64,000 bases of DNA from Prevotella pallens ATCC 700821 (GTDB lineage Bacteria > Bacteroidota > Bacteroidia > Bacteroidales > Bacteroidaceae): assembly GCF_000220255.1 (NCBI RefSeq), contig NZ_GL982513.1, positions 938,021-1,002,020 on the forward strand, in the 5' to 3' direction. Below are positions 60,787-64,000 of this stretch, piece after piece; within the stretch, counting starts at the first letter, position 1; each line of letters begins with the position of its first letter. Made by a program: the position numbers and the translations under genes. The notes below the pieces were generated by a model. The model was not told the DNA's origin. It searched no databases and worked only from the letters and a program-made list of their open reading frames with translations.

Positions 60787-63700
60787 ATGAATATACAAGA
60801 CATACAGAAATTATATGGGGTATTGCCTCAAGGCAATGCTTTGATAAAAACAATGGAGGAAAAGTCGGTACGAACCATTTTTCTTCAAGGATTATTGGCT
60901 TCTGCCACACCAATGTTTTTTGCTTCAATAGTAAAAAGATGGCAGAAAACAGTACTGTTTGTGCTGAACGATAACGACGAAGCGGGCTATTTCTATAATG
61001 ATTTAAAGACAATAGCAATGCCCGACAATGCAAACGAACAAACTGCTGAAGTTTTATTCTTTCCTTCCTCTTATCGTAGAGCAGTAAAATATGGTCAACG
61101 CGATGCCGGAAACGAGATATTACGTACTGAAGTTTTGTCGCATTTGTCTGTTATTAACGAAGAGAAAACTACATCTTCGTTGCCTCTTTGTATTGTTACT
61201 GAACCTTCGGCATTGGCAGAATTGGTGGTTGCCAAACATAAATTAGACGAACATACTTTGTCTATAAGCGTCGGACAGACGATAGACCTAACAGAAACAG
61301 AGAAAACTTTACGCTCTTATGGCTTCCAACAAGTAGATTATGTGTATGAACCAGGTCAGTTTGCCGTGCGTGGTAGCATTCTTGATGTCTATTCTTTTTC
61401 GAGCGAATTACCATATCGTATCGATTTTTTCGGTAATGATGTAGACACAATTCGTACATTCGAGGTGGAAACACAGTTATCGAAAGATAAAAAAGAAAAG
61501 GTAGAAGTTGTACCAGAATTGGCAACATTGAGCGAAGAGAAAATACCCTTTTTGCAGTTTCTTCCAAAAAATTCGGTTCTCGTAATGAAAGATTTGTTGT
61601 ATATTCATGACACAATTGAGCGTATTTACAACGAAGGCTTCACTGCACAAGCACTTACCGAACAACTTGAAGGCAAAACAGAGATAGAACAAAACGAGTT
61701 GAGAAAACAACTGCAGGCAAATATTCAACTTGTAACAGCACAACAATTTGCTGATGATGCTCTAAATTTTAAGCGAATTGAATTTGGAGCAAAGCATGTA
61801 AACGAAGAAGCTATTATACATTTTAATATATCGCCTCAACCACTTTTCCACAAAAACTTTGAATTGCTTACGCAGTCATTGAAAGATTATCTGTTGCAAG
61901 GGTATAAACTTTATATTCTTGCAGACAGCGAAAAACAAACAACTCGTTTGCGCGATATATTCAATAGTAAAGAAATAAATAGCGAAGCCGAAACAACTTC
62001 AGTAGCAGATAGCATTCCTTTTATACCCGTTAACAGAACCATTCATGAAGGTTTTGTAGACAACGATTTGAAAGTTTGTTTTTTTACCGACCATCAAATA
62101 TTCGATCGTTTCCATAAATACAGTTTAAAGTCAGATAAAGCCCGACAAGGAAAGATGGCTCTTACAATGAAAGAATTGCAAGAGATGGAACCAGGCGATT
62201 TTCTTGTTCATGTTGATTTTGGTATTGGCAAATTTGCAGGTTTAGTGCGTGTTCCTGCTGGCGAATCTTATCAGGAAATGATACGTTTGGTGTATCAGCA
62301 CAACGATATTGTTGACGTTTCTATCCATTCGCTTTACAAAATTAGTAAGTATCGCCGTGCAGATAGTGGCGATGCTGCCCCACGTCTTTCAGTTCTCGGC
62401 TCTGGAGCTTGGGATAGACTTAAGGAAAAAGCAAAGAAACGCATTAAGGATATTGCCCGCGATTTAATAAAACTATACGCTAAACGTCGGCATGAAAAAG
62501 GCTATTCTTTCTCGCCCGACTCGTATATGCAGCATGAATTGGAGGCTTCTTTCCTTTATGAAGATACACCCGATCAGCTGAAAGCAACGCAAGACTTGAA
62601 GCAAGATATGGAAAGTTCTCGTCCAATGGATAGATTAGTTTGTGGAGACGTAGGTTTTGGCAAGACAGAAGTTGCAGTGCGCGCTGCTTTTAAAGCTGCA
62701 ACCGATGGAAAACAAGTGGCAGTGCTCGTTCCAACTACAGTACTCGCATTCCAACATTATCAAACTTTCAAGAAGAGACTGAAGGATATGCCTGTTACGG
62801 TAGACTATCTTTCGCGAGCAAGAACAGCTAAACAAACCAAACAAGTATTGGCAGATTTAGCAGAAGGGAAGATAGATATTCTTGTGGGAACGCATAAGCT
62901 GATAAGCAAAAATGTGAAATGGAAAGATATTGGCTTGTTAATCATTGATGAAGAGCAGAAATTTGGTGTTTCTACAAAAGAAAAACTGCGCCAACTGAAA
63001 AGTAATATCGACACACTTACTATGTCGGCAACTCCTATTCCTCGTACTTTACAATTCTCTTTAATGGGAGCAAGAGATATGAGTATTATGCGAACTCCAC
63101 CGCCCAACCGTTATCCTATTCAAACAGAAATTGCAACTTTCTCGGCAGAAGTAATTGCAGATGCAATAAACTTTGAAATGAGTCGCAACGGACAAGTATT
63201 TTTTGTGAACGACCGAATAGCAAACTTGCCAGAATTAGCAAGTCTTATCAAGAAAAATGTGCCCGATTGTCGTGTAGCAATAGGACATGGGCAGATGAAA
63301 CCCGAAGAGTTGGAAGAAATTATTATTGGTTTTATGAACCACGATTACGATGTGTTGCTTTCAACAACCATTGTCGAAAACGGTATCGATATATCAAACG
63401 CCAATACCATCATAATAAACGATGCACATAAGTTCGGACTTTCAGACCTTCACCAAATGAGAGGACGCGTGGGACGTTCTAATAAAAAAGCATTCTGTTA
63501 TTTACTTGCACCGCCATTGGCAGCTTTAAATCCAGATGCACGCCGTCGTTTGGAGGCTTTGGAAACATTCTCCGACCTTGGTAGTGGTTTCAGTTTGGCA
63601 ATGCAAGACCTCGATATTCGTGGCGCAGGCAATCTTCTTGGAGCTGAACAAAGTGGATTTATGGAAGATTTAGGCTACGAAACATATCAGAAAATATTGA

Positions 63701-64000
63701 ATCAGGCTGTAACCGAACTTAAGAACGATGAGTTTCAAGACCTTTATACGGAGGAAATGGCAGAAGGAAAACAGCTCTCTGGCGATGATTTTGTAGACGA
63801 TTGTGCCGTAGAAAGCGACCTCGAAATGTATTTCCCCGATACGTATGTACCTGGAAGTTCAGAACGAATGTTACTTTATCGCGAACTCGATAACATTGAA
63901 AACGATGTACAATTAGACGCCTATCGCAAACGATTGGAAGACCGTTTCGGACCAATTCCACGTCAAGGAATAGAATTAATGCAAGTAGTTTCGCTCCGCC
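60787..64000 (+). CDS. mfd: transcription-repair coupling factor Mfd, 5' part
   Basis: The gene is open to the end of the window, with no stop, giving 1071 residues of an expected 1100-1200. Mfd releases RNA polymerase stalled at lesions and recruits UvrA. Order: UvrB-like N-terminal domain (about 1-340), RNA-polymerase-interacting domain (about 465-540; 'PGDFLVHVDFGIGKFAGL'), helicase motifs 'CGDVGFGKTEVAVRAAF' (Walker A), 'LIIDEEQKFGV' (DEEQ), 'TMSATPIPRTL', 'QVFFVNDRI', 'QMRGRVGRSNKKAFCYLL', and the start of the C-terminal UvrA-binding domain. Start ATG 60787 opens 'MNIQDIQKLYGVLPQ'. The missing C-terminus lies to the right. Confidence 0.97.
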   Translation, partial: MNIQDIQKLYGVLPQGNALIKTMEEKSVRTIFLQGLLASATPMFFASIVKRWQKTVLFVLNDNDEAGYFYNDLKTIAMPDNANEQTAEVLFFPSSYRRAVKYGQRDAGNEILRTEVLSHLSVINEEKTTSSLPLCIVTEPSALAELVVAKHKLDEHTLSISVGQTIDLTETEKTLRSYGFQQVDYVYEPGQFAVRGSILDVYSFSSELPYRIDFFGNDVDTIRTFEVETQLSKDKKEKVEVVPELATLSEEKIPFLQFLPKNSVLVMKDLLYIHDTIERIYNEGFTAQALTEQLEGKTEIEQNELRKQLQANIQLVTAQQFADDALNFKRIEFGAKHVNEEAIIHFNISPQPLFHKNFELLTQSLKDYLLQGYKLYILADSEKQTTRLRDIFNSKEINSEAETTSVADSIPFIPVNRTIHEGFVDNDLKVCFFTDHQIFDRFHKYSLKSDKARQGKMALTMKELQEMEPGDFLVHVDFGIGKFAGLVRVPAGESYQEMIRLVYQHNDIVDVSIHSLYKISKYRRADSGDAAPRLSVLGSGAWDRLKEKAKKRIKDIARDLIKLYAKRRHEKGYSFSPDSYMQHELEASFLYEDTPDQLKATQDLKQDMESSRPMDRLVCGDVGFGKTEVAVRAAFKAATDGKQVAVLVPTTVLAFQHYQTFKKRLKDMPVTVDYLSRARTAKQTKQVLADLAEGKIDILVGTHKLISKNVKWKDIGLLIIDEEQKFGVSTKEKLRQLKSNIDTLTMSATPIPRTLQFSLMGARDMSIMRTPPPNRYPIQTEIATFSAEVIADAINFEMSRNGQVFFVNDRIANLPELASLIKKNVPDCRVAIGHGQMKPEELEEIIIGFMNHDYDVLLSTTIVENGIDISNANTIIINDAHKFGLSDLHQMRGRVGRSNKKAFCYLLAPPLAALNPDARRRLEALETFSDLGSGFSLAMQDLDIRGAGNLLGAEQSGFMEDLGYETYQKILNQAVTELKNDEFQDLYTEEMAEGKQLSGDDFVDDCAVESDLEMYFPDTYVPGSSERMLLYRELDNIENDVQLDAYRKRLEDRFGPIPRQGIELMQVVSLR

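Noticed and set aside
60692-61746. Minus-strand frames over 60692-61033, 61262-61615 and 61477-61746
   Set aside because: Antisense of mfd, which is open on the plus strand from 60787 to the end of the window with all expected motifs.

Overview
The window comes from a Bacteroidales chromosome, most likely Prevotella in the broad sense. The evidence is: promoters of the TTTG-N19-21-TAnnTTTG type rather than -35/-10, few Shine-Dalgarno sequences, type IX secretion C-termini ending in 'YIVNGKKVLKK' style, an HU-related DNA-binding protein, a TPM/LemA pair, a GH57/GT4/GH133 glycogen operon, and generally AT-rich DNA.

Layout. (1) About 0.2-9.1 kb is an AT-rich accessory block of eleven mostly short, unrelated genes on both strands. 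One is a clear SUKH (SMI1/KNR4) protein and several others have the look of polymorphic-toxin immunity proteins; no toxin is in view. One gene here runs on in frame through two TGA codons and is probably decayed. (2) 9.4-9.8 kb holds a tRNA-like RNA with its own promoter and terminator but without T8 and T33, then tRNA-His. (3) 9.9-12.9 kb is an operon of a sigma-54-type activator, lptE, a TPR-like gene and secG. (4) 13.4-21.5 kb: a small membrane protein, a sugar kinase fused to a RapZ C-terminal domain next to a MurU-like nucleotidyltransferase (amino-sugar or peptidoglycan recycling), guaA, mscL, gap, miaA and a lipid kinase. (5) 22.0-26.8 kb: glycogen operon. (6) 27.6-30.8 kb: DegP protease, LemA, TPM protein. 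(7) 31.4-38.5 kb: two large secreted proteins, one with three near-identical 218-residue repeats and a ribosomal L7/L12-type domain. (8) 38.9-41.0 kb: YecH-like, thioredoxin-fold, recF, DciA-like DUF721. (9) 41.6-49.9 kb, minus strand: 5-FTHF cyclo-ligase, S41 protease, dCMP deaminase, M3 peptidase, Crp-type regulator, ApbE, GT2 transferase, DUF4199. (10) 50.0-50.2 kb: SRP RNA and tRNA-Thr. (11) 50.6-64 kb: a membrane protein, a BspA-like leucine-rich-repeat surface protein, an HU-related protein, DsbD, RsmI, a lipoprotein and the 5' part of mfd, which runs off the window.

The most unusual signal is not a gene. At least seven clear intergenic arrays, and about three weaker ones, consist of a short self-complementary core (CTTATAAG, AGATATCT, TAATTATA, or a near-palindrome around ATGGTTTT) repeated at a period of 21-22 bp, exactly 22 bp in the best arrays, with variable bases between cores. 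Different cores share the same period. Several arrays recur as reverse complements elsewhere in the window, and three AGATATCT arrays share a conserved leader. I know of no described element of this kind. Gene functions below are inferred from family motifs read by eye; no database search was run.
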